Part shown: positions 27,101 through 39,736 of the stretch, one piece after another | Numbering within the stretch: position 1 is the stretch's first letter | Layout: each line of letters starts with the position of its first letter | Assembly: GCA_964057225.1 (NCBI GenBank) | Contig: OZ059897.1 | Span: forward strand, 15,934,001-15,998,000 | Direction: 5' to 3' | DNA length: 64,000 nt | DNA from: Auanema rhodensis | Lineage: Eukaryota > Nematoda > Chromadorea > Rhabditida > Rhabditidae | Position numbers and translations under genes: made by a program | Notes under the pieces: model-generated | Seen by the model: the letters and a program-made list of their open reading frames with translations, nothing else | What the model was told of the DNA's origin: nothing | Databases searched by the model: none

Positions 27101-27187
27101 CGTTATATTCAGATTCAATATAAAGTAATAACTAATAGTAAAACAATATCTATAAGATATAATGAGATTCTCTTGATCTCTCTCTAA

Positions 27188-27190
<3 letters not shown>

Positions 27191-27244
<54 letters not shown>

Positions 27245-27255
27245 TCTCTCTCTCT
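27191..27255. repeat. (TC)n microsatellite, once interrupted
   Basis: Twenty-four TC units, an AC interruption, then about seven more TC units. It sits in noncoding DNA. Confidence 0.95.
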
Positions 27256-28370
27256 TACTCTTTACCTATCTTTATATCCAAATAATATTTATATAATTTT
27301 ATTGAAGTTAAGTATATAGTATATGAGATCAAAAATATATTAGAATGAAGCTACTATAGTGAAGAAAACACAAAGATATGCGACTGGGTGATAAACTGGG
27401 ATCAGCTGGCATATACATGTTAGGAAAAACATTTAGTAGTTGCTTGCTAAATCACATCACTGATTAAGATGTAAAGAGCAGAAAGTTGATTTAGAATTGA
27501 AAATCTTAATTATAATTGATTGTAATTTAATGATTTTATTCTTTATTATATGAAATATTTAATTTGATTTATAACGAAAAAAAAAGGGTTATGGTTGAAT
27601 AAAAATTTTGAAATTTCAATTTGTTATTTCTGAAATTCTTTCCAAAATAGTATGAAAATAAAAAGTTTTAAAATTAAAAAGAAATTTATAACTAAAACCT
27701 TAATTATGAAAAACAGTATTGAAAGATTTTCAATAGAGTTAAACGAAACATTAATCATTTAAGACGAGATACTGATGTTTAGAGATAAACAATAAGGCCA
27801 TCGGTCACACTATATGCTAATACAAAGACTTTTTTTTTGAAGGAAAAAAAATAAAACAATAAAATGAAGTTAAAGTAACATACAATCCTGTTTCTCGTTC
27901 TTTAACACCGAAATTGGGTTCAACTAAGCTTCATGAAACAGCAACCAGAATGTTGCCAAAAGCTGAGGAGATATGACTGGGTGTGTGATTACATGAAGGC
28001 CACGAACATCGGTGACATCATTAATGAAAAGTTTTTGAAGACTTGTCATGTAAAAGAACACATTAGGTTCAATCTAGTTCAATTCTCTTTGATAAAGAAG
28101 TTTAAAAAGATGTAAGATGCCAAGAACGCATTGAAATAACTGGATAATCGAGAAAAAAACTTGTGAGAGGATTTGTGTTAGTGAACAGAAAAAGGGAAAG
28201 TAACTGTTTCTTTTTCCTCTAAGAATTGGTATAATAAAAATTTTTAATAATTAAACAAAATTTAGAATGATTTGGTTGGTGATTATGGATGAAGAAGTGT
28301 CATTGTACAGTTCGCTTGAATATATCCTGTTCTCACCTCTCTCCTCGCACTTCTCTCCTCTTCCTTTTCT

Positions 28371-28486
28371 CTCTCTCTCTCTCTTTCTTTCTCTCTCTCT
28401 CTCTCTCTTTCTTTCTCTCTCTCTCCCTCTCTTTCCCTCTCACTCCCTCTCACTCCCTCTCACTCCCTCTCCCTCTCTCTCTCTAT
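28371..28486. repeat. Polypyrimidine tract with a 10-bp minisatellite
   Basis: About 115 bases of almost pure C/T on the plus strand. Within it the decamer CACTCCCTCT is repeated three times in perfect tandem (28441-28470), flanked by TC and TTTC variants. Mirror-symmetric homopyrimidine tracts like this can form triplex DNA; that is a known property of such tracts, not something shown here. Confidence 0.93.
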
Positions 28487-28526
28487 TTATCTGAAGAATT
28501 CTTTGTTTAACTATATTTTTAACTCT

Positions 28527-28528
<2 letters not shown>

Positions 28529-28559
<31 letters not shown>
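28529..28559. repeat. (AT)n microsatellite
   Basis: About fifteen AT units lie 45 bp downstream of the pyrimidine minisatellite, so the two simple repeats form a compact low-complexity cluster. Confidence 0.95.
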
Positions 28560-28560
<1 letters not shown>

Positions 28561-30736
28561 TTTCTTATAATACATGTATTTTTTATTTTATATTCTATCT
28601 AGAAATAAATACAAAATCATATTAAACTTTTACAAAGAATTCCTGAAATTTGATGTGATAATGATGAATATATATTTAATTGTTCATGAAAATGAACATT
28701 ACGTATTACATTATTAGAATTCAGAGAATTTCAACCAGATGGCCGTATTCACCTGATTGATATAAACTCTAATTTAAACTTTTTTTCTTATGCTATCGGT
28801 TCAGAAGAAATATGAAGTTGTCTTTAACTAATAGTCAAAAAACTGATGACGTAGATAGTCTCTTACTTTGGTAAAACATGAAGAAAAATGAAAATTTGGA
28901 AGTAAATCACGTGAAATCGAAAAAACGTTGCAATGGAGTAATAGGTTTAGTTGACTGGACAAACCTTTAAGATTAGTGTAGAAGAAAGAAGAATGAATTG
29001 AAGTGATGGGTAGACTAAGTTGGGGAAATGATAATTTGGGGAAATGAATACACGATTAGGTCTTGATATGGAACGTGAAGGCTGGGTTGCAGCAGAGTTG
29101 ACGGGAGGATGGTCATCAAGGTATTATCATAGGTTATGTTAATACATTATGGAAACAAACACATATACATTCACATTCTTACATGTATGGATGACAGACA
29201 TAAGGCAAACAAAATGACGTCAAAGGCAGAATGCTATTGCTTTTCAACGCATCATATGCATTCTGAATCGCAGATGATCAAATCAAATTACATGAAAACC
29301 CCATCATCATTGTGATTGGGAAGTACATAGTTTAGCTGTTCTGCTATAAGATCAGTTAGATTTAGATGGTAAGTGGTTAAAAGTGAATGACTGTAGATAG
29401 GCTCAGCAGGGGTCTGAATGAGTGAAGTGGGTGGGTTACAAACAACAAAGCTGATGACAGATGTGGGAAGACGTTCGAGAAAGAATAAAGCTTTAAATGA
29501 TTTCAATTAGATGATCAACAGTTTGTCTCACCTATTTCTCGTGAGTTGATCCAGATTCAAAAAACAAGCTACTTCGTGTTGTACTGATAATTAGAAGAAT
29601 TAGAGATAAATAAAGAAATATATTGATATGTAATGCTAAAACAGAGAGGGTATTCAGATAGATAGAGTAAAACGATGTGTTGACAATCATTGAATCGTTG
29701 AGATGCAAACGGCATCAGCCGGTTCTATTCAAGGATATCCAGGGGCAGAGGTGGGGTGAAGCTACCATGCTTACCGAACTGAGTGGCTTGTTAGAATAGA
29801 GGTTTTTGCCTTGGGGGAAATAGAGAAAAATCAAAGATGTGATTATGATGAGCCAAAAAAAACTATGACGAAGTTAAGGTAAAGTGATAAACCGGCACAT
29901 AACTTTAAAGGGTGGGGGTGGGCAAAAGGAGAAAGGGGCAATAAGCCAAATCATGGTTAACAGAAGAAGAAAGGAACATTCCTATAATGACATGGCTTAG
30001 AAGGAAATAAATAAAAAAACTTCAAAAATATTTAATTTTATTTGATGAAAGCTTGTACGAAGATATAAATTATAAAATTAACTATATGACAGTTGTTTTA
30101 TTATATTTAAGTGTATATACTTTACTGAAACTTTATTAAAAACATGAAATAAATTGTTAAAGTCAATTAAAAGTTTTTTTGAATAATTACACATGAAATG
30201 TTAAGTTAAGAAGAAATCATGTATTTCGGTAATTCTGAAACAATTAAAGAAATTAAAATAAACATGTAAAAGACTATATAACTTTATAAATATTTTAAAT
30301 ATAATTTAAATATTTTTATTAAAAATATTTTAAAAATTTCAATATGACATGTATATAGATCGATGTGCTTGACAAAGCTTAGTTTGGTAAAGAGTTTGAA
30401 CGATAAAGTGCTAGCAAGAATAAAGAATTCAAGTGATTTGAATGGACATCATGATTTAAGAGGTTCTGGTCTGACGACAATACAGAAAATCGTTCTTTCT
30501 CTCAATCGTTGTCACCCTTCTCTCTCTATCTTTCTTTCTCTTTCTATGTAATTCTGTTCAGAGAGGTGGATATATTTTCATCTAATCCCCTTTTTCTCTG
30601 TTCTCTCTTTACATTACCATTCATATCTTATACACTCTCATTATTCTTATTCTATTTTTCTTTCTTTGCCTTTCGCAAAAGTAATCGCTCAAAATATGGC
30701 AAATAGTTTCATAGCTGCTACTCGTTGTATATGTAT

Positions 30737-30754
30737 GTATGTGTGTGTGTGTGT
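30737..30754. repeat. (TG)n microsatellite
   Basis: About eight TG units preceded by TATG variants; the only clear CA/TG-type repeat in the window. Confidence 0.88.
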
Positions 30755-32498
30755 GGATAGCAAATCCTCAACGGCTCATCTTTAGTCGGACTTTTGAAAA
30801 AGGTGGTCATTGCTAGGCAGAATCAAAACTAGTTGGACAGCTGAAATTGAGGAAACATAGCTTGGAAACATTGGCTAAAATATTTAAAAAATTGAAATGA
30901 AATTGTAACATACACGTTTCATTAGGTAATCAATCATCAGCGACCCAAATGAAACGAAGTTCATACACATGTTGATTATGAAATGATATTCAGTAATTAT
31001 AAGATTAAGATGTATTTTTCCAAAATATTTTTATATTTTTATGTAAAATAAATCATTTTATTAAACTATTTTAACTATAATAATGTACATATGTATATAC
31101 AAATATCTTCAGATTACAAATATTGAAAAAAAACATTTGATACTGTATTGAATATAGTTTGTTGAAGTTTCATACTAATCTCGAGGTCATTGTCCAAAGT
31201 TTTTTCTGACCATCAATAGAAATATAGCAGATTGAAACAGTTTGGCTCATCATAATCTTACATTCAATTCTATTGAATATACTATATAAACTAATCGATT
31301 TAATATAAATCCATAAGATTATTAAATTCTTCTAACAATAGTTCCAAATTGAATTCAATTTTTTTTGCAAAGAAAATGGAAGAAATAGAGTATAACTTAT
31401 AGAATAAGATTTTAAAATATAATTGTAAATATATACATACATGTATACATAATCATATTAAAACATACAAAATAAAAATTATAATTCAATAAATAAAAAA
31501 TATAAAAGTATAATAGATGATGCTGCAACAGTATTGCGATGCGTCATCTTGATTTTTCTCAATATTGTTTGAAAGATTCATTAGTTAACCATGTTCAACA
31601 TTAGAGTTAAACAATATTTTTTAAATTTTATTCTCTTATACTTTATACTATACTATACTAAATATAATTTTTTAAAGTTTTAACATTTTGAAAAAAATTT
31701 TTTCTTTAAAATTTCCTTTCTGTTTGTTGTTAAAACAAACATATTTGAATTCAATTCATTATTGAGTACATTTACAATGAAAAACTTACTTTTGTACAAT
31801 TGTATTTATTTCGAAAATCTTTCAAAGTAAAAAAAAAGTTTTGTTGATTCATCTCATCTGCTACTTTATTCAAATACATCAAAGTACGTTTATCGGTTTT
31901 CTAAGCTTTCTGTAATATTTAAAAAGTATAATTCAGTTTATATTATATATAATCAATATATATATATTATATATAATATAAAATGAATTAATTTAATATG
32001 TTATTCAATAGTATATGATTCATTTAATGAATGTTCAAATTGTATTCTTCATTCTCCACGAATTGATCAGAGTTTTTCTAACTAAATTTCTGGCACTTTC
32101 GTCTAGTTTCCGTTTGTTTTACGATAAACATTACAATCTACAATGTGATTGCCATCTCCGTTTAAATATTGCAAATTCACTTAAGCAATATGCCCATGTC
32201 TAGAAAACTGAATTGTATTAATTATAATTTTTTTTAAAAATTAAATTAAATAATTTCAAAATTATAATTCATGAGCTCAGTTCTTAAGAATTATATTTCA
32301 AAAGAAATTTGTTTATTAGCAAATTTACAAGTATATGAAATGACAGATAAGATTAACTATTACAACGAGTTAGCTTTTAAGCCAGATTAATTTCTTAAAA
32401 CTTGTGTAATCATACCATTTCAAACAACATAAATGCAGATAAATTAAACAGCTGTAACCAATTACTAACAGAACTGCTGTACAGAGAAGCGAGCAGAA

Positions 32499-32516
32499 AT
32501 GACCGAGGACTATCAG
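32499..32516 (+). other. Candidate alternative first exon upstream of SAMHD1
   Basis: In a GC-richer island (about 32455-32565) an ATG opens six codons (MTEDYQ) ending CAG|GTCAAG, a usable donor. Phase 0 here would join in frame to the SAMHD1 start exon at 33781, whose ATG directly follows TTTCAG. No conservation is visible to support it; two CAGCTG E-box-like sites in the island suggest it could equally be promoter sequence. Confidence 0.2.
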
Positions 32517-33769
32517 GTCAAGCAGCTGGTCCAACATATAAATCAATACTCCTTCTCTAGCTATTCGATATTTAAATTTTTTTTCCTTTGTTTTTCTCTT
32601 TTTTTATATCTTAAAACAGCTGTTTTTTGTTTTTAATTAAACAATTTGCCTTAAAATAAGGATTATTTAAATTTCCTATTTATTCAATTTCAACTTATTT
32701 ATTGAATTTTTTTTTCTTTTTTTCTTTCGTAGTAGTATTAAAAAAAGTTATATTTAATATTATTTTAAGCTTTGATTTAATCATCAAAAAACAAGTCTTA
32801 ACTATTCTTCTTATAATTACACATTTTTTTTTATTTAGATTATTCATATTAAATTATTATTCATAAAAAATTTAAAAGGAAACCCATATATCATACACTA
32901 TCTAGGAAACAATTTTCGGTGAGGATTTTTACAACTCCAAAAAGATGTAACACTGTTTTTATTCGGATTGCCATCTTCTTCATTCTTCTTTCATTCAGCA
33001 TAGTTGAATCAGTTTATTTCATTATACTATCATTATAGTATAATATACTTTTGATATTTGTATATATTACTTTATGAAATCTAAAATGATTATATTATAT
33101 CAGATATGCCAAAACAAAATATCCAATTTGGGACTATATTTCACAATATTAATATATTTGTGATGTTTCTTTTATGATGAGTCATGATAAATTAGGCATA
33201 AATGTATTTCAATATGAGCAGAAACATTATTTGCATGATTGACAGATATTTTTTTGAACAAGCAATCTAAAAATAATTTTTTTTTAATAATTTGTCATAC
33301 TTTATGTCATACTATCTTTCGGAAATGTCAATCTCAACAATATATTTGAACATTAAATTATCAAACAGAAAAAAAAATATCTGATCAAACTAAATATATT
33401 ATAGTTATCCTAATTTGTTTATTATTATTATATATAGTTAACTATTAGATATATATATGTTCTTTAACATTTAAAATTTGCATATATAATAGATACTATA
33501 TGTATATACGTGTGTTTTTTTGTATTTGATATAGAAAATTTTGCCTTCTCTATGTTCAAGAAAATTAGCATAAAATCAATATAAATGACAAATCGCTGCA
33601 AAATTATTGAAATGAAACTAATTATTTAGATATTGTACTCTTTCTTTTTTTTTTTTTTTTCAACAAAGATTTTTCTCATTTTATGTCAGACTAACCTTAT
33701 CTTCAAAACACAACTGTCAATCAAATATTCATATATAAACAAAGCCTTAACATGACAATTTTTCATAAT

Positions 33770-33780
33770 AAATGTTTCAG
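33770..33780 (+). other. Trans-splice acceptor-like site directly before the SAMHD1 ATG
   Basis: ATGTTTCAG ends immediately before the ATG of SAMHD1. A 3' splice site with zero spacing to the start codon is typical of nematode spliced-leader acceptors. A cis-spliced upstream exon is the alternative. Confidence 0.6.
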
Positions 33781-36209
33781 ATGAACTCCGTAACTCGCTC
33801 TCAAAGCTGGCCCAATCATCAACATGTAAGTTTTATGATATAAATGTATTATATTATTTATATTTAGCATAAAAACAAAATCATTTGTGATAATATTCAT
33901 GTAGCAATTCCTCTCTTTCATCCTATTCATGCATTGATTGATTCTCCGGTTAGCTTATAATTATTCTTTGATATCTTCATGAAGCAATGTGTTATAGGAA
34001 TTTCAACGTTTGAGGAATATTAAGCAACTTGGTGTGGCTTCATGGGTGTATCCAGGTGCTGTTCATGATCGCTTCATACATTCATTGGGGTTTGTATAAG
34101 ATTGATATAGTCACTTAATAGATTTCAATTTAATATCATTTTCAGAGCTCATTTCATTGCATACAAGTTTATTACTCATTTACGGGAGATATATAAAGAT
34201 AGCAAAGATATTATTATAACCTCAGCAGATGTACTATGTGTAAGCACAGCAGCACTTCTACATGATATTGGTTAGCGTTAAAATAATAATTAATTTATAA
34301 TATATCTGTTATATATTATAATATTATCATTTAGGACATGGTGCATTTTCTCATTTATTTGATGGAACCTTTGCTGAATACATTGGAAAAACCAAAAAAG
34401 TTTCAAATATGAATAATATAAAACTAATATAAACAAATTGCAGCATGAAACAATAGGAACAGAGTTAACGGATAGAATTTTCAATCGTAAAGAGATTTAT
34501 GAAGTTTTTGAGCCCTTCCTTGGAACATTCCAATCAGATGAATGGAATCGTAATATAACGTTTATTAAAGAGTTAATTGAACCAAAAAAATATGTAAGTT
34601 TATAATAAAAAAATTATTTTTATCAAAATATTTAAATATAATAAAAATTTCTTTTCTAGAAAATTGGTGAAGAATGGCCAATGACCGGTAGAGGAAAGGA
34701 ACAATCATTCCTTTACAACATTGTTTCAAATGCTTATAATGGTATTGATATTGATAAGTGGGATTACCTTCTTCGTGATTCTTATAATACTGGTGTTTCT
34801 ATACCCTTCGATCAGGTTTGTTTTTTTATTTTCTTATAATTTATTCATAAGAAATATTATTTTGAAGGCGGGAATTACAAGACTGATTACATATAGTAGA
34901 ATTTTAATGCATGATGGTTTGTATAGAATTTGTTACGGCAAAAAGGTAAAATTTATTTTTTTTTTTAAAGATTTTCATGAATAATATTAATTTTAAATAA
35001 TTATATCTTTGAAATTTAACTTTTTGTGATTTTCAGGCTGTTGAATGTATTCGGAATGTTGGTGAATCTCGCCAGCTACTTCATGAAAAAGTTTATCAAC
35101 ATAAAAAAGTAATCATTATTGATCACATGTAAGTTAATTTATTTTTATTTATAAGTAATCAAAATTTCCTGAATAGTTCGATTAATGTTCAAAAAAAATA
35201 AATACATCCTCCAATAAACAGTACCAAAACTATGAAACAAATAGAATTGGTTTTAAAATTTCATTCAAATTCATTTTAAGAGTTGCGGAAGTTCTTAAAG
35301 CAGCTAGAAAGTTTGAAGTTTTGGGATCGAATAATAGACACTTTGCTTTGGATGAAGTTCATACAGATTTGGATGCATATTTGAAAACAAATGATCATAT
35401 CCTTTTACTAGTTTGTTTAAAAAACATTTTCTTCTTATATAACATATAATTTAGATTGAGAATGCTAAAGAAGGTATGGATGAGGCTAAAAAGCTATTGG
35501 AACAGTTATCTAAGCGTCAAGTACCAAAACTAATAATTAGTGAAGAACTGTGTCCTGAAAAATGTGAAGAGGTACATAGTCAAGATAATTATTTTTATTT
35601 TTAAATATAATTCTTTTTTCAGTTTTTAGAGACAATTAATCGTTCCGGTTCAACAGTTCAACAGATAAGAGTAAGAAAATTATTTAAAATAATTAGATAT
35701 ACATATATCTATCTATATATCTATCTATTAATATACATATATAAATTAATTTAGGACTATATTAAAGAACAATTGGAAGAAAAACTGAAAGATAAAATAG
35801 AAAAAGATGAGCTATTGGTTTTGGTAAATCTATAGGATATTAATTAACAATTAAAACTATTCACTTTCAGTCCAAAAACATTGATCGTGGACAAAAAAAG
35901 AATGATCCTGTATCGCAAGTTGTATTCTATACTGAAGAATGGGTAAATGATGAATGGACATTTAAAACAGAGTTATTTGATCCAAGCAAGGTATAAATTA
36001 TATGATATAATTAATAATTATAATATATGTTTAAGCTGAGATTAAAAGCACCTGAACATTGTGCATATTATGGATTCCTCGTCTATCGTAGCAAAACAGC
36101 ATCGAGTGAAACAACACAAGAAGAAAATTTAAAATTGAACAATCTCATTCGCAGTGAGTTCAAGACAATCATAAAAAAGATTGAGGAAACAGCTAAAAGT
36201 AGCCAGTGA
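33781..36209 (+). CDS. SAMHD1: SAMHD1-type HD-domain dNTP triphosphohydrolase, 513 aa
   Basis: Metal-dependent enzyme family that hydrolyses dNTPs to deoxynucleosides and triphosphate, controlling dNTP pools. Exons: 33781-33825, 33868-33948, 33998-34089, 34146-34270, 34335-34399, 34444-34593, 34660-34815, 34868-34945, 35037-35128, 35281-35410, 35455-35571, 35623-35670, 35755-35823, 35871-35990, 36036-36209; phases agree throughout. The HD site is complete: H70 in [10 protein letters not shown]112-D113 in LLHDIGHGAFSH, and D218 in DIDKWDY (human H167, H206, D207, D311). Substrate-pocket equivalents K219, Y222, R276, H280 and Y284 are kept with human spacing. D40, Q45 and R48 align with allosteric D137, Q142 and R145. 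The N-terminal SAM domain of the human protein is absent: only about 25 residues precede the catalytic core, and this agrees with the acceptor at the start codon. The C-terminal lobe is present. An AATAAA signal lies 69 bp past the stop. Confidence 0.95.
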
Positions 36210-36277
36210 TATTGATGTTGATATGAATATATACTATATTCATGTAGTTTATAATAGTATAGTTTTGAGATTTTTAT

Positions 36278-36283
36278 AATAAA
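36278..36283 (+). terminator. Polyadenylation signal of SAMHD1
   Basis: AATAAA sits 69 bp downstream of the SAMHD1 stop codon, the expected place for nematode 3' end formation. Confidence 0.6.
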
Positions 36284-38445
36284 TTAAAGCACGTGCCATA
36301 TGCTACTTTTTTTTCAATTTTAATAAATTTTAACAACATCTTCCATTTTTTTTTGTATTTTTTACAAACACATTTTTTGTCATTTTCAAGAGTTTTTCAA
36401 AGTACAGTGGTTTATATAAAGATAAAACATGAAAGAATATGAGAGATTTAGAAAGGAGAGAGGGGAAATATAAGTATTTGATTTACATACTTATATTATA
36501 TAACAAATATGGTATGATCATGAAGTAAACAAATATGAATTCAAACAAATTTTGAAGAAGTCATGTTCATCTATTCGTGATCATCATGATTATCTCAAAC
36601 ACTATCCTTTTCTCCTGTTTCCTCTATCTCTTTCTCTCTCTCTCTATCCATCTCTCTCTCTATTCCTTTTCCTCTTTCCTTCTTTCTCTATGTCTGTTCC
36701 TTTCTTCTAAACAAATAATTGAACATGTAAGAAGAGTTCAACTGGAAATATCTAAGTTTTAATGCTCGTTATACTTATAATTGAGGTTTCGATTAACACA
36801 AAAAACTATTCTGAAAGTTAACGAATAAAGAGCTTGAACTGGATTTATCCAGGTTCATAGACATTTATCTTTTTGATTTCAAATAACGACTGCAATAATC
36901 ATCAATTTAAACATAAGGTTGACCTGATATCCTCAGTCTATAACAATCTGAATGAAATGCATTGATCATAGGGTGTGTCTTCACATTCTGCTAACGACAT
37001 CGTTGGCGATAAATATGAGGCTGAAGCTTCGTTTCATTCTTCCGACTGCATACCGACATCAACAACGTTGTCGCAGCGCCTTCTGATTTCAGTCTATCTA
37101 CATCGTGTCATGCTGCTGATGTAAATGAAGTGACGACCTTCACCTACAAACGCTAAGAAAATGCTGGCGAAACGAACGACAAATGCCCTGATTCGTCTTG
37201 AACGTCGTCATCGTCGATGACGCCTTCAGACAACGCCTCTTTAACGCCGAGCACTGTCATCGTTTCGATATTCTTTTGAAGCGCAACTTCCAATCATATG
37301 TATCTCTTTCATAATGGCAAATTTAGATAGGAGTATATAAGCAGATCAAGAAAACCGAATGATGATTCTAGAAAAAAAGATGTCAAATATCTGCGGTAAA
37401 ACATCTTAATCTTAATCTATTTTTTTATTTGAAATATCATTTTCAAATATGTATGTCATCTGATTTGTGAGTAGCGATTACAGTCAACTATATGAATTCA
37501 TGAGTCTTATTCACAGTCAGGCTTTAACTCTCGTTTAATGTTCAACTTTTCATATTTTTTCTTATTCAACTTAAGTATTTTTATTCTTTTGTACTTCTAT
37601 TTTAAACCTTTTCAAGGACATTGTAGTCATATATTTACTATTATAGAGGATAAAGTCAAAAGAAAAAAAGTTTTTTTTTCTTTCAATTCTTTCCACACAA
37701 TCTCATCAAGTTGCCATTTTCTAATTTCATGTTTTGAACCTCAATTTTCCATGAAATTGACTGATTGTCTTACCTTTGACCTAATTTCTTGTAACAGCTG
37801 TTCTATCTTATTTCTATTTCTCTGACAGTCTTTCTTCTCACTATTTTCCTATCAACCATTTTTTCTTTTGAATTTAAATTTTTTATTTCAATATAATAAG
37901 CATTGAATCTTAATTTCAATTAGATTCATGAATATATAAGAGATTTTAAATACTTTTTACCATCTTCATCAACGATCTCATGTCAATTTTGAACAATAGA
38001 TTGACCGTTTTAAGTAATTCACCATGTTCTTTTATATATTTTTTGTATTTTCTGCAATGGTTTAGACGTTAAATCATTTTCTGAATCATCATGACCCGAT
38101 TTGTTTCTTATTCTCAAAAGAATATCAATTTAACCTGACTGTCGGTTCCATTTATCTCTTTTATTCTTCTTTTCTGTACTTTCGTTCTGTTTTCATTTTT
38201 TTTTCAAAATTATAGATTTATCTCAAGCACAATTCACTACTTTCTTTCATTTTTTTTTCTTGTAAATCCTTACAATATACACATTGTGTTACTCTCACCC
38301 GAATCAAGTAGCATAGGCGTGGCTTAGTTTCGGTGAAAGTTTGGTAGAATACCTCTTCTTTACAAAATCTCGAATTATTTCCATGTTTTCGTTTTAAATT
38401 ACCCTTTCACGAAACCGTTTAGAAAACAATTCCCATCTTCAAAAA

Positions 38446-38457
38446 TTTTTTTTTCAG
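38446..38457 (+). other. Splice-leader-type acceptor of the cysteine-module gene
   Basis: A run of nine T followed by CAG at 38457, then a 45-bp leader and the ATG at 38503. The leader holds no in-frame ATG. This is a strong 3' splice site with no obvious upstream exon, consistent with trans-splicing. Confidence 0.55.
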
Positions 38458-38502
38458 ATTAACATATTGAGATTCTGAATCTCCCGAAGACGTGAGGGTG
38501 CC

Positions 38503-39701
38503 ATGTTGAATGCTATCTCAACTTCATGTCTTCTCATTTTATTATTTAGTATTGTAACAGCTGATTCAAATGTTAGTTTCATTCATTTAATAGAAAAGTT
38601 TTTTTTTAAAGTTTCAAGTTGATCAACAAATTTGAATAATTTATTATCTATTATAGATATTTATTCGAAAACTTATAGAATATTTACTAGTTTTATCTAA
38701 GATCGTAGGAAGATTAAGATTTTCCAAGTCAATTTGTTCTTCTTACTTTAAGATTCAGAGTTTTAACCTATAAAATATATATTTTGGACAAAATTAATCC
38801 AAAATCATTATATTTCGGCAGACTATAATCTTTAATTTCAGTTAGAAACAGTGAAATATTGCTCCAGATATGTTGAATGTGCTTCTGTTTCTTTATTAGA
38901 AGAACGTTTGTGTTTAGGTAAATATAATAAAAAATTATAATAATATAATTAATCTATATTATATATAATATATAATATTTTTTATATTTTAGGAAATACT
39001 CGTAAACGACCATATTGGCTGCCTTTTGGACATGATCCTAAAAAATGTCATGAAAAATTAAAAAATGATTATAAATTAGTAAGTATGTTACAATAAATAA
39101 ATATAAATTTTAGTAAAAAGTATAGTGAAATATAAGAAATTTCATATAATTTGGCTGAAATAATGTTTTAATATGAAAAACAAGTGATTATACAAATTGA
39201 GAAATAACTTTTTGTTTCAGATGGAATCATATGAGGCTGATTTGGATCATCAATTAAATGCTTGTTTAACTGAAAAAGCAACAAATATGACTGAAGCACA
39301 GGTATGTCGTAGTAAAATTGTTTTTAAATTTATATAATATATTGAATATAATACTTGATTTCAAGGTTAAAATATACATATACATGTATGTATGTATGTA
39401 TAATAGAATAGTTACGTGATAACTATTTGAAATAGTTAGACCTCAAATAAAATCTAAATTCCCGAACCTTACGACTCATAAAGAAAATCATCTCAGCATG
39501 ACTATATACATAAGTTCTGAAATAAGAATATAATAAAAGATAAAAAAATCATTGAAATGACATCTTCTTCTATTGAAGGTGTTAGGTAACCAAGAAATAG
39601 GAAATACTTTAGATTCTGACCTGTTTAACTAAATGAGATGATTTTTATCTTCGAAACGATTTTGAAAGAATACAATAAACTATATATAATCTATTCTTTA
39701 G

Positions 39702-39736
<35 letters not shown>

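Larger units (their letters stand above)
22610..33780. other. 11 kb divergent intergenic region between the PTR gene and SAMHD1
   Basis: This is the shared upstream region of the minus-strand PTR gene and the plus-strand SAMHD1 gene. I find no supported gene. It contains TC and AT microsatellites (23.49, 27.19, 28.4, 28.53 kb), a purine-rich tract at about 25.6-26.8 kb, a GC-richer patch at about 23.19-23.3 kb, and very AT-rich stretches at 25.2-25.6, 27.5-27.8, 30.0-30.4 and 30.9-33.7 kb. Exon-like candidates at 24057-24145 and 32499-32516 are listed separately. Confidence 0.7.
36210..38502. other. Intergenic region between SAMHD1 and the cysteine-module gene
   Basis: Apart from the SAMHD1 3' UTR, no gene is seen. 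A TC-rich tract lies at 36600-36710. A GC-rich island at about 36960-37290 stands out, with many CGTC/GACG words and a perfect inverted repeat at 37206-37222. From about 37500 to 38460 the plus strand is T/C-rich and ends in the acceptor of the next gene. The 2.3 kb gap is too long for the short spacing of a typical nematode operon. Confidence 0.7.

Noticed and set aside
28267-28510. Overlapping plus-strand reading frames of 73-75 residues
   Set aside because: They are translations of the CT-rich simple repeat (Ser/Leu/Phe only) with no splice or family support.
36210-38502. Operon linking SAMHD1 and the cysteine-module gene
   Set aside because: The gap is 2.3 kb and contains a poly(A) signal and a GC island; typical nematode operon spacing is about 100 bp to a few hundred.
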